Source of the DNA: Siphonodentalium dalli
Lineage: Eukaryota > Mollusca > Scaphopoda > Gadilida > Siphonodentaliidae
NCBI GenBank assembly: GCA_032622095.1
Contig: CP136061.1
Coordinates: 255,825,582 to 255,889,581 of the forward strand
Direction of reading: 5' to 3'
DNA: 64,000 nucleotides
The notes beneath the pieces were generated by a model that was given only the letters and a program-made list of their open reading frames with translations, made no database searches and was not told the origin of the DNA. A program made the translations under genes and the position numbers. Shown piece after piece: positions 23,523 to 35,439 of the stretch; position 1 is the first letter of the stretch; each line of letters opens with the position of its first letter.

Positions 23523-24120
23523 CCACTCGGTATGAACACTGACCCGACTCGGTATGAACACTGACACGACTCGGTATGAACACTGACACGACTCGGTATG
23601 AACACTGACCACTCGGTATGAACACTGACCCGACTCGGTATGAACACTGACCACTCGGTATGAACACTGACCCGACTCGGTATGAACACTGACCACTCGG
23701 TATGAACACTGACCCGACTCGGTATGAACACTGACCCCCACTCGGTATGAACACTGACCACTCGGTATGAACACTGACCCCACTCGGTATGAACACTGAC
23801 CCGACTCGGTATGAACACTGACCACTCGGTATGAACACTGACCCGACTCGGTATGAACACTGACACGACTCGGTATGAACACTGACACGACTCGGTATGA
23901 ACACTGACCACTCGGTATGAACACTGACCCGACTCGGTATGAACACTGACCACTCGGTATGAACACTGACCCGACTCGGTATGAACACTGACCACTCGGT
24001 ATGAACACTGACCCGACTCGGTATGAACACTGACCCCCACTCGGTATGAACACTGACCACTCGGTATGAACACTGACCCCACTCGGTATGAACACTGACC
24101 CGACTCGGTATGAACACTGA
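23523..24120. repeat. Higher-order repeat in the satellite: 14 units (299 bp) x2
   Basis: With the same letters, SGKKSGSGSGLSAG occurs twice in succession with a 299-bp offset. The sequence differs from the 14-unit block near 19.4 kb, so at least two independent block duplications occurred. Confidence 0.85.
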
Positions 24121-25779
24121 CACGACTCGGTATGAACACTGACCCGACTCGGTATGAACACTGACACGACTCGGTATGAACACTGACACGACTCGGTATG
24201 AACACTGACACGACTCGGTATGAACACTGACCCGACTCGGTATGAACACTGACCACTCGGTATGAACACTGACCCGACTCGGTATGAACACTGACCCGAC
24301 TCGGTATGAACACTGACCCCCACTCGGTATGAACACTGACACGACTCGGTATGAACACTGACCCCCACTCGGTATGAACACTGACACGACTCGGTATGAA
24401 CACTGACCCCACTCGGTATGGACACTGACACGACTCGGTATGAACACTGACCCCACTCGGTATGGACACTGACCCGACTCGGTATGAACACTGACCCGAC
24501 TCGGTATGAACACTGACCCCCACTCGGTATGAACACTGACCACTCGGTATGAACACTGACCCGACTCGGTATGAACACTGACACGACTCGGTATGAACAC
24601 TGACCCGACTCGGTATGAACACTGACACGACTCGGTATGAACACTGACCCCACTCGGTATGAACACTGACCCGACTCGGTATGAACACTGACCCGACTCG
24701 GTATGAACACTGACCCGACTCGGTATGAACACTGACCCCACTCGGTATGTACACTGACCACTCGGTATGAACACTGACCCGACTCGGTATGAACACTGAC
24801 CCGACTCGGTATGAACACTGACCCGACTCGGTATGAACACTGACCCCCACTCGGTATGAACACTGACCACTCGGTATGAACACTGACCCGACTCGGTATG
24901 AACACTGACACGACTCGGTATGAACACTGACCCGACTCGGTATGAACACTGACCCCACTCGGTATGAACACTGACCCCCACTCGGTATGAACACTGACCC
25001 AACTCGGTATGAACACTGACCCCACTCGGTATGAACACTGACCCCACTCGGTATGAACACTGACCCCACTCGGTATGTACACTGACCCGACTCGGTATGA
25101 ACACTGACACGACTCGGTATGAACACTGACACGACTCGGTATGAACACTGACACGACTCGGTATGAACACTGACACGACTCGGTATGAACACTGACCCCA
25201 CTCGGTATGTACACTGACCCGACTCGGTATGAACACTGACACGACTCGGTATGAACACTGACACGACTCGGTATGAACACTGACCCCACTCGGTATGAAC
25301 ACTGACCCCACTCGGTATGAACACTGACCCCCCACTCGGTATGAACACTGACCCCACTCGGTATGAACACTGACCCCACTCGGTATGAACACTGACCCCC
25401 ACTCGGTATGAACACTGACCCGACTCGGTATGAACACTGACCCCACTCGGTATGAACACTGATCCCACTCGGTATGAACACTGACCCCCACTCGGTATGA
25501 ACACTGACCCGACTCGGTATGTACACTGACCCGACTCGGTATGAACACTGACCCCCACTCGGTATGAACACTGACCCGACTCGGTATGTACACTGACACG
25601 ACTCGGTATGTACACTGACCCCCACTCGGTATGAACACTGACCCGACTCGGTATGAACACTGACCCCCACTCGGTATGAACACTGACCCGACTCGGTATG
25701 AACACTGACCCGACTCAGTATGAACACTGACCCGACTCGGTATGAACACTGACCCGACTCGGTATGGACACTGACCCCA

Positions 25780-25914
25780 CTCGGTATGAACAGGAAGGAC
25801 TTCAAGTCATATACCTTCAATTATTTATCCATTTCAGCTTCCTGTTCACAGACAGCCACACCTGTTGCCAGTGACGACATCACAATTGAAACGCCACCCA
25901 TTGACTACATGTAA
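25780..25914 (+). pseudogene. Displaced C-terminus of the GIY-YIG endonuclease
   Basis: From the last satellite unit the frame CTC GGT ATG AAC reads LGMN and continues RKDFKSYTFNYLSIS, without a stop, through TPPIDYM to TAA at 25912-25914. Joined conceptually to 19120-19167 this restores one uninterrupted C-terminal region, so the satellite lies inside the former coding sequence. The identity of these last ~40 residues rests on frame continuity, not on a recognised motif. Confidence 0.7.
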
Positions 25915-25923
25915 TTAATCAAT

Positions 25924-26010
25924 TCTGATAACAAAGGCGTATTTTGAAGACATTTTGTTGTTGTAACTTGATGATATGGGGCCGTTTGATCGGATTGATT
26001 ACCTTTAATA
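25924..26010 (-). mobile_element. AGGTCC/AGGTAC-family fragment, inverted
   Basis: Contains GTAACTTGATGATATGGGG, the reverse of the left end of 7799-8187, and ends at TTAA. Confidence 0.6.
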
Positions 26011-26441
26011 TAAATGTTTTAATAACCCCCAAGTGCATAATAACTGTTTATTTGTATCGTGGGTCCTACTAAACAATGAACACAAACGAACATAAACGAA
26101 CACACGTCTAAAAGGCGGAATAGAAGGGTGAAATTGGGATTGTGGGTGTGTGGGGGTCCATTATATGTGCATGTGGCAGCATGTGGTGTTATTTCCAACT
26201 TTGATGACTTATTTTTTGAGTTATTAGCATTATTTGAATACAAAGCTACTAAACAACGAACACAAACGAACATAACATTGGCCGTTTAGCACAATAAAGC
26301 GTTAATCAATGTGTCAATTAACTACCACACTCTACGGCTTATACTCTGTCTCTTTGTTAATTACTGAGTTGATTTGACTTTGTTTAACTCACCTCAGACT
26401 TTATCTGGGCTTGGTACCAGAAGACTTTGTTGAAGTCAGGA

Positions 26442-27543
26442 TAGGGTCCTGCGAATTGGAGATTTTGATCGAATCGAATATCGAATCGAATTGAAGAATT
26501 TGAATCGAATATCGAATTATACATGTGTGTTGCATTCTCAATTAGGCATATTTTGCCAATGATTAGATGATGTTTGAAATGTTCTATGAACTTCGATGAA
26601 GTTCCATCATAACTTATGTGGTGATCAACCGTCGATTGCGATACTATTAACTTCAATTGATTATTGTCGAGAAGAAAACAAAACAGATCAAAACGTCCAT
26701 GCGGACGTTACGATGATTAATATATAACCGGCCTATCGGAACTAAAATCACGCAAAGTTTGTACAGTTTGCATGTTATGTACATGCAAAATTGCAAATGG
26801 GCATTCAGAAACACCTGTTGTTGTAAACTTGTTAGCCTGTTTATGTAGTACTGGGTGCTTCTGGAACTGATGATTCCATAGATGGGTCATTGTCCCAGAT
26901 GCTTGCGATTTATACACCATGTTGTATTCGTCACACGTGTAAGTTCTTGCACTGCCTGAGAAGCTTATCATGTTTAAAATAAACATGAATAACGGACGAC
27001 TTATTGTCAAGTGCCAAAGGAACGCTCCGAAACTGACAGTCAACTTCAAAAGAAAACTCCACCAACATGCACTTTTCAACCCCTGAAACACGTGAAGTTT
27101 ACATCATCAACGATGTCACATACAAATAACGCGGAACCTGAGATAGACAGTCGGCAGATAACGCTAGCAGTTGCTTAGTCTCATAGTTATTATAATTTAC
27201 GTGCGTCATCGGTCCAACAGCGATTTCAGAGCTTTTGGCAACCATGTTCAAAGCTAGAATTCAGACGTATTTAGTGGTCCTATTCTGGTGGCTAATTACT
27301 GGCCATAAATATATTTAATAGCATGCGTACATTCGTGATGTACAATAAGAATTATAAAGCGCACATATTCATAATTTTAGGGAATTAAATGGCACAGAAA
27401 CAGCTAAGATCGACGTGTGTACGTGTTTGTAAGCAGCTAATAATTTGATCCATATATATTCGAAATTTCGAGTTGGAAATTTCGACTCGATTTCGAATCG
27501 AATTTGACTTTCGAATCGAATATCGAATATTCGCAGGACCCTA
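26442..27543. mobile_element. hAT-type element, 1102 bp, degenerate
   Basis: Terminal inverted repeats TAGGGTCCTGCGAAT and its inverse. The 8-bp flanks AGTCAGGA (26434-26441) and AGTCAGGC (27544-27551) match at 7 of 8. Subterminal TCGAATCGAAT repeats lie at both ends. hAT elements make 8-bp target duplications. A BED-finger remnant lies inside on the minus strand. Confidence 0.85.
26717..27091 (-). pseudogene. BED zinc-finger remnant of a hAT transposase
   Basis: The 124-codon frame contains, at residues 53-80, CDEYNMVYKSQASGTMTH followed by LWNHQFQKHP. The spacing fits the BED finger of hAT transposases (C-x2-C ... H-x4-H), with the second Cys changed to Tyr. The start of the frame is not credible, and no catalytic RNase H-like domain or dimerisation region is visible. 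Found inside the hAT remnant 26442-27543, as expected for its origin. Confidence 0.55.
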
Positions 27544-28948
27544 AGTCAGGCGTATTTAAAGTTATTTATTTTTTGAAAAATAAGTAAGCACAGGCTCAGG
27601 TCGCTGGCACAATTTATTACGTAAATGCATCTTTGGAATTCGCTAACGATTTGACATTTGTCATTGGTACATGAACGATTATGAGAAGTACTGCTAATAA
27701 TTTTTCAACATGGCGCACTTTTATGGAACATGTATGTCGCGCAATCTCGGACTTTTTTCTGTTAGCTATAATCACTCGTTTGTCGAGAATCTAATGCAAT
27801 AGAGAGTTTAATTCTGTGCAATTGCATTTGAAAATGCTTGCGATTTCAACATTTCTGCGATTGAACATATTATTTTCGCGTTCCAAGAGTTTTGATTTAG
27901 TTTCATCCTCTTCGGTTAGAATTACCATGTATTTGTTCGATTGACTGAAAGCTGAATAAAGAGCGTTTCTTATCAGCTTAGAAGATACGTAGGAAAATTG
28001 GTACAGATGGATCAGATATTGCTAGTTGTCTATCAGTTGAAGTTTGGAGTTTGGAACTGTCTCTCACAGAATTAAGAAGTATTTGCATGCACCCGTCTGT
28101 CTCGATGTTCTGCTGTCATGTTTGTCCAAATTTCGTGCCTGACTCAAAGAAGATGCAATATCTGATAAGGAAAAATCCACGCCACCCCACCACCATCGAG
28201 GGCTTCTCGAACGTCACGCAGTTTGTCAGTCACTATCTCATTTCAATTGTCTGTCAAATCAGTTAATTATTTTGCCTTCCAATTGTTTTCTAATATATTA
28301 TTTTTGTTATGCTTTTAACAATTGTTATTCGTCCAACATTTCGGAACTGTTGAGTTTTGCTTGCTAGTGTTGAAAACTTGTACGATCCCAGTGCAGATAA
28401 AGCGGTCCAAGAATGCAGAATAGGCACTTCATTTGAATTAGATTTCCTTAAATTATTGGATTTTATGTAATAAATCGCGCCAACGACCTGAACCCGTGCC
28501 TACTTATTAAAAAAATATATATATATATAACTTTAAATCCGACTGATTTCCACGAAGTCTTCTGGTCCCATGCCCAGATAAAGACTGAGGGGAGCTAAAG
28601 AAAGTCAAAAGAACTCAGTAATGTGTAATTAATAAAGAGACAGAGTATAAGCCGTAGAGTGTGGTAGTTAATTAACACCTTGATTAACGCCTTATAGTGC
28701 TATACGGCCAATATTATGTTCGTTTGTGTTCGTTCTTTAGTAGCTTTGTATGCATATAACACTAATAACTCCAAAAATAAGTGATCAAAGTTGGAACTAA
28801 TACCATAATGCATATACACATAGAATGGACATCCACAAACCCAATTTCACCCTTCTATTCCGCTTTTTGGACTTGTGTTCGTTTATGTTCGTTTGTGTTC
28901 GTTTTTTAGTAGGACCGCCAGCAATAGCATCCATCCAACAGGTCGGGC

Positions 28949-29398
28949 CCACATGCAAAATGGTCTTTTTAGCTCATTTCGTCTATCATAGCCCGATTGA
29001 GCTACGGTTTTAATGTGATTTACACGCCTCTACCGATTGCGAACAATACAACGAAAATACGACACAAGAATCGATGTTCATTAGTTGCCTACCACTCTGA
29101 TGTCGACAAAGAAGCAAAAAACTCAACGACTAATTTACAAAGAACTTTCAGTTTATGTGGCTTACCTGATTGGATAAAGCGAACAGCTTCATTCGGAGAC
29201 GACTATTTGTGAAATGTATTGTGAACGCCATTCAGAGAAGACAAGTACGGAAGCACGTTTCACAACCCTACTTTGAAATTTGGAAGCACCTCGCGTAACA
29301 TTACAGTTTATAATACAAATATGGTTGTCCATTTGTCGTTCCGTACATTCCAACAGATAGATTTTACATTGAAATCCCATAAGAACGTACCAGTAATC
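28949..29398. mobile_element. CAGGTCGG element, partial copy
   Basis: Matches the left ~600 bp of 29761-30739 with a ~130-bp internal deletion. It is cut at 29398 by the end of a hAT-B fragment. Confidence 0.75.
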
Positions 29399-29480
29399 TA
29401 GTGTTGAAACGACTAGTGAATTTCAAAGTCGACTATTCGAGGCCCAAAAGTCGCATTGTGTCGACTAGTTGGTACCCAAT
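29399..29480. mobile_element. hAT-B end fragment
   Basis: Starts TAGTGTTGAAACGACTAGT with GTCGACTA subterminal repeats, as in 30810-31788. Confidence 0.6.
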
Positions 29481-29760
29481 ATCAAAACTTTCAAACATAA
29501 CATGGTACGGAAAATTCATCGTACATGGCGTTCACTGATGACTGATGCAATGACGGTCTATTGCGTAGCGCATTTTCCTGCATAGACACCAATTTATTTG
29601 GGTAATAATACAGTAAATATCTTGATATTTATCCAACACACTGAATATAATTATATAATTAGACATGTGGTGGATAACGATTAAAAACACGATCATTTAT
29701 ACAGGTTTTAAATTTAATATCAGCGTTCGAGATTTTGTTTAGTCACGTGATCACCAATAA

Positions 29761-30739
29761 CAGGTCGGGCAGACATCAAAAACGGTCTACGTAGCTCGTT
29801 TTGTCTACTGTAGCCCGATTGAGCTACGTTTTTAATGTGATTTACACGCCTCCTGCGATTATCGCCATACCACGAAAAAAGCACACTTCGAATTTTCGTT
29901 CATTAGTTGTGTACCACTATCACGTCTACAAAGAAGCACAAAACTCAACGACTCACCACGGCTTAGGCGCAATTAACGATGTTTTAATTAAGACCTGTTA
30001 GCGTTTGGTAGTGACTTTCCCGTAAATATGTTGAATTAGCCATAAAAAGTAGGCAAAGATCCATTTATTTTTGCAGGATATATTCTTTTTGAAGGTCAAG
30101 AACGTCCAGTTTATGTGGCTTACCTGATTGGATAAAGCGAACAGCTTCACTTGGAGATGGCTATTTGTTAAATGGTTGGCGAATGCCATTCATAGAAGAC
30201 AACTACGGAAACACGATTCACAACTCTACTTTGAAATTTGGAAGCACCTCGCGTAACATTACAGTTATACAAATATGGTTGTCCATTTGTCGTTCCGTAC
30301 ATTCCAACAGATAGATGTTACACTGAAATCCCATTAAGAACGTACCATTAATCCCCGGCTAAATGCAACCAATCAGACTATCGCCTGCGCACGGATGTTT
30401 GCGAACACAATTGCGACAGGAACTACCTCAGATTTGATAAAGATTTACATTTCGATCAGGAGATTTTGATTTATTACCGTTTTTCATGGTAAATTGACCA
30501 AAAACAAATTGATTTTGAATCGCTCAAAAGGTATTAAAGCCGTGGTGAGTCGTTGAGTTTTTTGCTTCTTTGTAGACGTGATAGTGGTACACAACTAATG
30601 ACCGAAAATTCAAAATGCGCTTTTTTCGTGGTACAGCGGTAATCGATGGAGGCGTGTAAATCACATTAAAAACAAAGCTCAATCGGGCTACAGTAGACAA
30701 AACGAGCTATGTAGACCGTTTTTGATGTGTGCCGACCTG
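29761..30739. mobile_element. CAGGTCGG element, 979 bp, ~205-bp TIRs, 5-bp target duplication
   Basis: Ends CAGGTCGG and CCGACCTG. Inverted arms are 29761-29967 and about 30535-30739, at roughly 90% identity. Flanked by AATAA at 29756-29760 and 30740-30744. A 5-bp duplication with CAGG ends would fit a minor hAT-like group, but the superfamily is not settled. No transposase. Confidence 0.75.
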
Positions 30740-30809
30740 AATAAACCGGTGCCGAGCGGTGTCACTATAAAATGTTAATGTTCCGACTAAATACGCTCTA
30801 TAGTATAGG

Positions 30810-31788
30810 TAGAGTTCAAACGATTAGTCGACAAATAATCGTCGACGTTGGTTTATCGGAAAAGCGACTCTAACTTCCACAGTCGACTAGTCGGAATACA
30901 GTATATAATCTCATCAGCTGGCCTTGACAATGCATGGTTTCACTAATTGTGGGTCAGAAAAGCAGCAAAGATAGCTAGTCTATGTTCAAAAAGCCTTCCA
31001 AAGTCCGAACATATGTAATAATGTCGAGCTTGACAAAGAACTACATGTACGCCGAAATTCGCCAATGCGATAATTCAAGTTAACCACTATTTTGGTTCAA
31101 ATAGTCATGAAACGGCGACAGTCAACTTGCTGAGAACATTATTCTTTTTATATATATACTCCCTATACCGCGGACGCAAATATTTGTAGTGCGCTACTGC
31201 GCATTTCTAACCAACACAGGTAAAGAGGGAGGGGCTTCCACAAAAGTGTTCGTCGATACTAACTGAGTCTAACTCTCCGCTTGCTACGTACGCCTTACGG
31301 AAGTTATGGCAACTTACAAAGTAGGCCTATGTACGCATCATCGATTCATCGTATATATAATCATTATAATGTGTGTCACACAGTGTGTGTGTTTTCTTTT
31401 CTTTTTTTTTATTTTGAGCTGACTCTGAGTATCGTTTATTTTCTATACCCTGGCAGGGAAGTATTTATTTGATTTCATGATTAAACAGAAAATCCCTCAA
31501 TTATTTATTCTCATTATCATCGTAGATTCGTAGGGAACTTATTTGCGATCGGTGGGTTTCTAGAGCACCGGTTCATTTGTAACAAAACCACGTGACGTGT
31601 CACGTGATTCAATTCTCTGATCACAGTAGAGTGTAAATATTGTGATGATGGCATGGAATTTGTAAATTTCTTTCACATGTGTTTCATTAGTATAAGGTTG
31701 GTGATGTATTTGGCCGACTAGTCGACGTCGACTTGACTTTTGGGGTTCGACTAGTCGACTCCAGCATCCCAGAGTCGTTTGAACACTA
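30810..31788. mobile_element. hAT-B non-autonomous element, 979 bp
   Basis: Perfect 8-bp target duplication AGTATAGG (30802-30809 and 31789-31796). Ends TAGAGTTCAAACGATTAGTC and AGTCGTTTGAACACTA. Subterminal GTCGACTAGTCG motifs lie at both ends. No transposase frame. Confidence 0.85.
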
Positions 31789-31796
31789 AGTATAGG

Positions 31797-34534
31797 CTAC
31801 GTTGTACTACGGTTGTAGAATACGATACCGGTAGCCAGTTCTTAATGTCAGTATCATCAATTGAAATATCCACAGTGTCTATATCAAAGCGGTCTCCGAC
31901 AAACGATAAATTAAGGCGCGTCAATCATTTCCATCATGTCGCAGTGATGTCTTTGACCTCAAACGATGAGTGAGAAATTGTGTTTTATCAATTTCATTCT
32001 TTCAATTAATCACAACCCAAAGGGTTGTTTTACAGTAACATAAGCGACGCAAGTATAGTTGTGACGTCAGTAATTTCTATACCCTATCAACATGAAAAAA
32101 TTGTTTTTACATCCGGGCGATTCAGACCTATGGGGCCCTATGGTGGCCGCCATGTTGGAATAGAATTGTCAAATTAATAAAACGAATTTATTTTTCTTCT
32201 TCGATCAGCCTCCCTATAGCAACACTATTAAATTTGAAAAACAAAATCAACCATATTCAAAATTAAATGCTTAATGTGGATTTAGCTGACGCGGGCGCAT
32301 AGCATTCGGCAAACCTCGCCAGATTCCGTACCGTTACAGTTAGAATATTACGTCCCCTGGCAGGCCATAGCAACGTTGGAAATGATGACGTAATTTCGTT
32401 ACAAAATGGTGGCGCTCTCTTGTTTGCGAAATTTGAAATGGAATTGCTTGTTATTGTTATCGCTCGTATTTTAAATGTACAACGGTATCACAGCACGTAA
32501 GCGTTGAGAACAAACGAGAAAGCACAAGCGAAGATAGCACTACGAGCCAATTACTGGAATGACATTAGAGTCAAAGCAGTCAAAAGAAGAAGAAGAATAA
32601 CAACAACATGATCATGAACATGTCAACAACAACAACTTGTTAAGTTGTTTTGAAGTTGAAGTGAACTGTGTTCAAAGTGAAAATCAGTCAGTCGGAAAGA
32701 AACTCAATGACGAATCTGTGACTGAAAAAAATATGAAAATGAAGGTCACTGGAATGGAATGTGGACTGGTCTGTGCAGACTGCTCACCACGGCGATTTGA
32801 CTTGTTCTGTTATTGAATATTGTTCTATTTTAAATCTGTTTTCACCTGAACTGGTTTAGTGGTTAGACTTAGAGTAAGTTAGACTAAGTTAGAGTTTCAA
32901 CTGCAAGCGGCAAATCGTTCAATCTACTAACTACTTCTCTAAATAGTAAATTTAATTGTTAATATCTAACACTGTCATGTCAAACCTCAACTTGGGTCAA
33001 GGAAATCAGAAAATGGACATTTTAGAGCTGACTGATTTACTATACACAGTATAGTTCAGTCATGAACCGTTGAACGTAGCGCGTAGCTGGAACTTGTGGA
33101 CGCAGTAATCGGTGAAAGCGTTCATGTGGCTTACTAATCTAATAATATTAGGATTGTATTAGTCAATTTAGTGATTACAGATTACTAAATTTAGTTATCA
33201 ACGACTTCAGCCTCACCCACTCACTGTGAATGTGACTCAGGTCAAAATACAATTCTAGCCATCTACAGTCGACAGACTCGACACACAGATGTAACAAACA
33301 TGTGAAGCCCAGTGAATTGGTGACTAACAAAGTGAGTCATTTATCTTCTTGTTGAGTGAAGGAAAAGAAGAACATCTCCCAATCCCACTTGGTCTCGGCA
33401 CACTGCATAGTTCATGCAGTGACTGGTGAGAAGATATGCTTCCGGGCCAACTTTCCATCTGTGTGTATGAATTCTGTTTCCTGTGATGGACACATCAAGT
33501 TAAATTTAATAATTATATTGCACGGTGATTAGTTTTAGCATTCTCACATATTAAATAATTCATGATTTTAACACTGTGTTCTCGATTTAAACCTTAAGCA
33601 TAAAGCGGGATCTTGATCAGCATGGCTAGCATATATATATTAACTAGTGGCTATTTGTGGAAAAATTATTAAATATAGCCCTGCGTACTTGCTATTGTCG
33701 ACTTGACACATTGGGATTGGAATAATATGTATGCTAAACATAATAATTCCAGGCCAACTTAGTTGAACTGTCACGACCTTCTAGTTATACATGTACACGA
33801 CTAATGTAGTAATGAGGCAATCATATAAATGTTTAATCTAGTAGCATTTTCTCAGACCATGCCATGAACATCTATGTATCTATGCCTGTCAAGAATAATT
33901 AAATGCCATTCCTCCCGGGCAATTATTAAAATGTTCATATACTATCAGATGCCTATTAACCAATAGTGTCAGCATGTGTCGCATGATTAGTAATTTTAGA
34001 TAAAATTCTCAACGATCATTAAGTTTTTTGGCAAAGAGACATATATAGAATTAAATTGAAATAGAATTAAATTTCCATCAATATTGTTAATTTCAGTCTA
34101 GGTCTCCGCTATCACTATTGTTGACCATCACAATGATTAGACATCTGAGAGTACGATAAAAGCTCACAAAAGTCACGAACAAGCATGCAATCTCGAGCTG
34201 GGACCACCCTTAATACTTGTTTCTTATCATCTACTTCACAGAAGGGGTCACCCCTAAGTAGTAACCATATAGGAAATGCACCAAACATATCACTATTGCA
34301 CAATGACATCAGTTTGTTTGATCTAAAATATTTATCCACTCCAGCCCCAAAACAATAGTCATTTGGCAAATTATCTCATTCATTTTTGAAGTGCCTATCA
34401 TCTACTGAAGTTGGATCCTACCACAGGCCATAAATTATGTTTCATTGAGTCATTGTGCCCCATCCACGTAACCCGTTTTCATAAAAATGTATTCAGTATT
34501 ATATGTAAATTTATCCAATAAAGATATTTTTCCC
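31797..34534. other. Low-repeat region, no gene recognised
   Basis: I find no repeat shared with other parts of the window from 31797 to about 34100. Around 32380-32780 there is purine-rich sequence with AGAAGAAGAAGAATAACAACA, which could be a 5' exon or regulatory DNA, but there is no supporting frame. At 34160-34210 a ~35-bp stretch (AGCATGCAAT, GCTGGGACCACCC) recurs near 58265-58300, so the 34115-34369 minus-strand frame is repeat-derived. Confidence 0.4.
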
Positions 34535-34538
34535 TTAA

Positions 34539-34977
34539 AGGTCCTCTATCCGAATCAATAGTCCCCATATCATCAGATTCCAACAACAAGAAGCTTTTTT
34601 GAAATGCCGCTTCAGTTGACAGAATCGATTAATTGCTAAAAAAAAAACTACAGTCAATTATAGCATAAAATTGACAAAAACTTGTAATTTATCAACTTTT
34701 TGCTCAACGAATATTGCTGATTTGTCAAACATCTGACACACACACAAAAAAACAGTTGATTTTAGAATTATCCATCTTCATCTGCAATTTGGTCAGAAAA
34801 AGTATTCTCGTCTGCTGTTTGCTGGGCCACTAAAAAATTTAAATGATAGATTTTTAAAATCGGTATCTGATCACTATGAGCTTTGATGTTGTGGGTTCCT
34901 CGACTTGAATCAAATATTTTTCACCTCCGAAGTCAAGGAAATAATAATCTGCGAGGGTTAATTTGGATTGAGTACCT
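34539..34977. mobile_element. TTAA element, AGGTCC/AGGTAC family, 439 bp, complete
   Basis: TTAA at 34535-34538 and 34978-34981. Starts AGGTCCTCTATCC and ends GGATTGAGTACCT, an inverted pair of about 13 bp with mismatches. Longest copy in the window. Confidence 0.8.
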
Positions 34978-35439
34978 TTAAAATTGCAAAAATTAAATTA
35001 AAATAATTTTGCCTTGAAAATTGGTAGCTTGGCCAGATTCAACCTTCACCTGATGATTGAATTTTGAAGAAATATAGTAAAATGTGCTATATGGCTAATA
35101 TCGCTTGACTGGCGCCATGGATATTGGTCTGGAAATTAGAGAAATGTTAGAGGCAATATCTCACTCTGACCCATGTCTAACTGTGGCCCACATTCCTCTA
35201 TATCTGGTGCTGCAACATATTCTCGTGCAAATAGGTTTATTTGTACCTGAATATTCACATATGTTCATATTTTTTTTATTCATTTAAATTTGTTTAAATC
35301 AAAATTTAGAAAAATAACGCCATTATACACTCTGCCAGGGCACCCTGAGTCACCACACCAAATTTCGTTGAAATCTGGGCACCAAAATTAACAAAGACAT
35401 GTTGGTCTCAACTTTACTCCAGTCTTATATATATCTATA

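Larger units (their letters stand above)
19147..25790. repeat. 22-bp satellite, about 300 units, grown from coding sequence
   Basis: Each unit is the constant core ACTCGGTATGAACACTGA preceded by a variable linker: CCCC, CCCG, CACG, CC or CCCCC, giving units of 20, 22 or 23 bp. Rare changes in the core include TATGGACA, TATGTACA and GGTTTAAACA. The first unit is the gene's own LTPLGMN codons, and the last unit passes in frame into RKDFKS. The minus strand has no stop in any frame of the unit, so frames of over 1000 codons arise by chance and are not proteins. Confidence 0.97.
26062..28926. mobile_element. Long-TIR element GGTCCTACT, with hAT insertion
   Basis: Ends GGTCCTACTAAACAA and its inverse. 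The inverted arms are about 450 bp: left 26062-26441 plus 27544-27625, right about 28465-28926. The left arm is split by the hAT element 26442-27543, and the right arm shows the uninterrupted order. Subterminal CGAACACAAACGAACATAA occurs twice per arm. The ~840-bp interior (27626-28464) has no recognisable gene. Without the insertion it is about 1.75 kb. I see no target duplication. A second, related element is at 50893-53936 and a half element at 36605-36808. Confidence 0.75.

Noticed and set aside
19031-25820. Minus-strand frames of 1015-2250 codons across the satellite
   Set aside because: They arise because the short unit lacks stops on that strand. The frame changes at nearly every unit and overlapping frames are equally open.
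34115-34369. 84-codon minus-strand frame
   Set aside because: Part of it matches a repeat near 58265-58300, and no family motif is visible.
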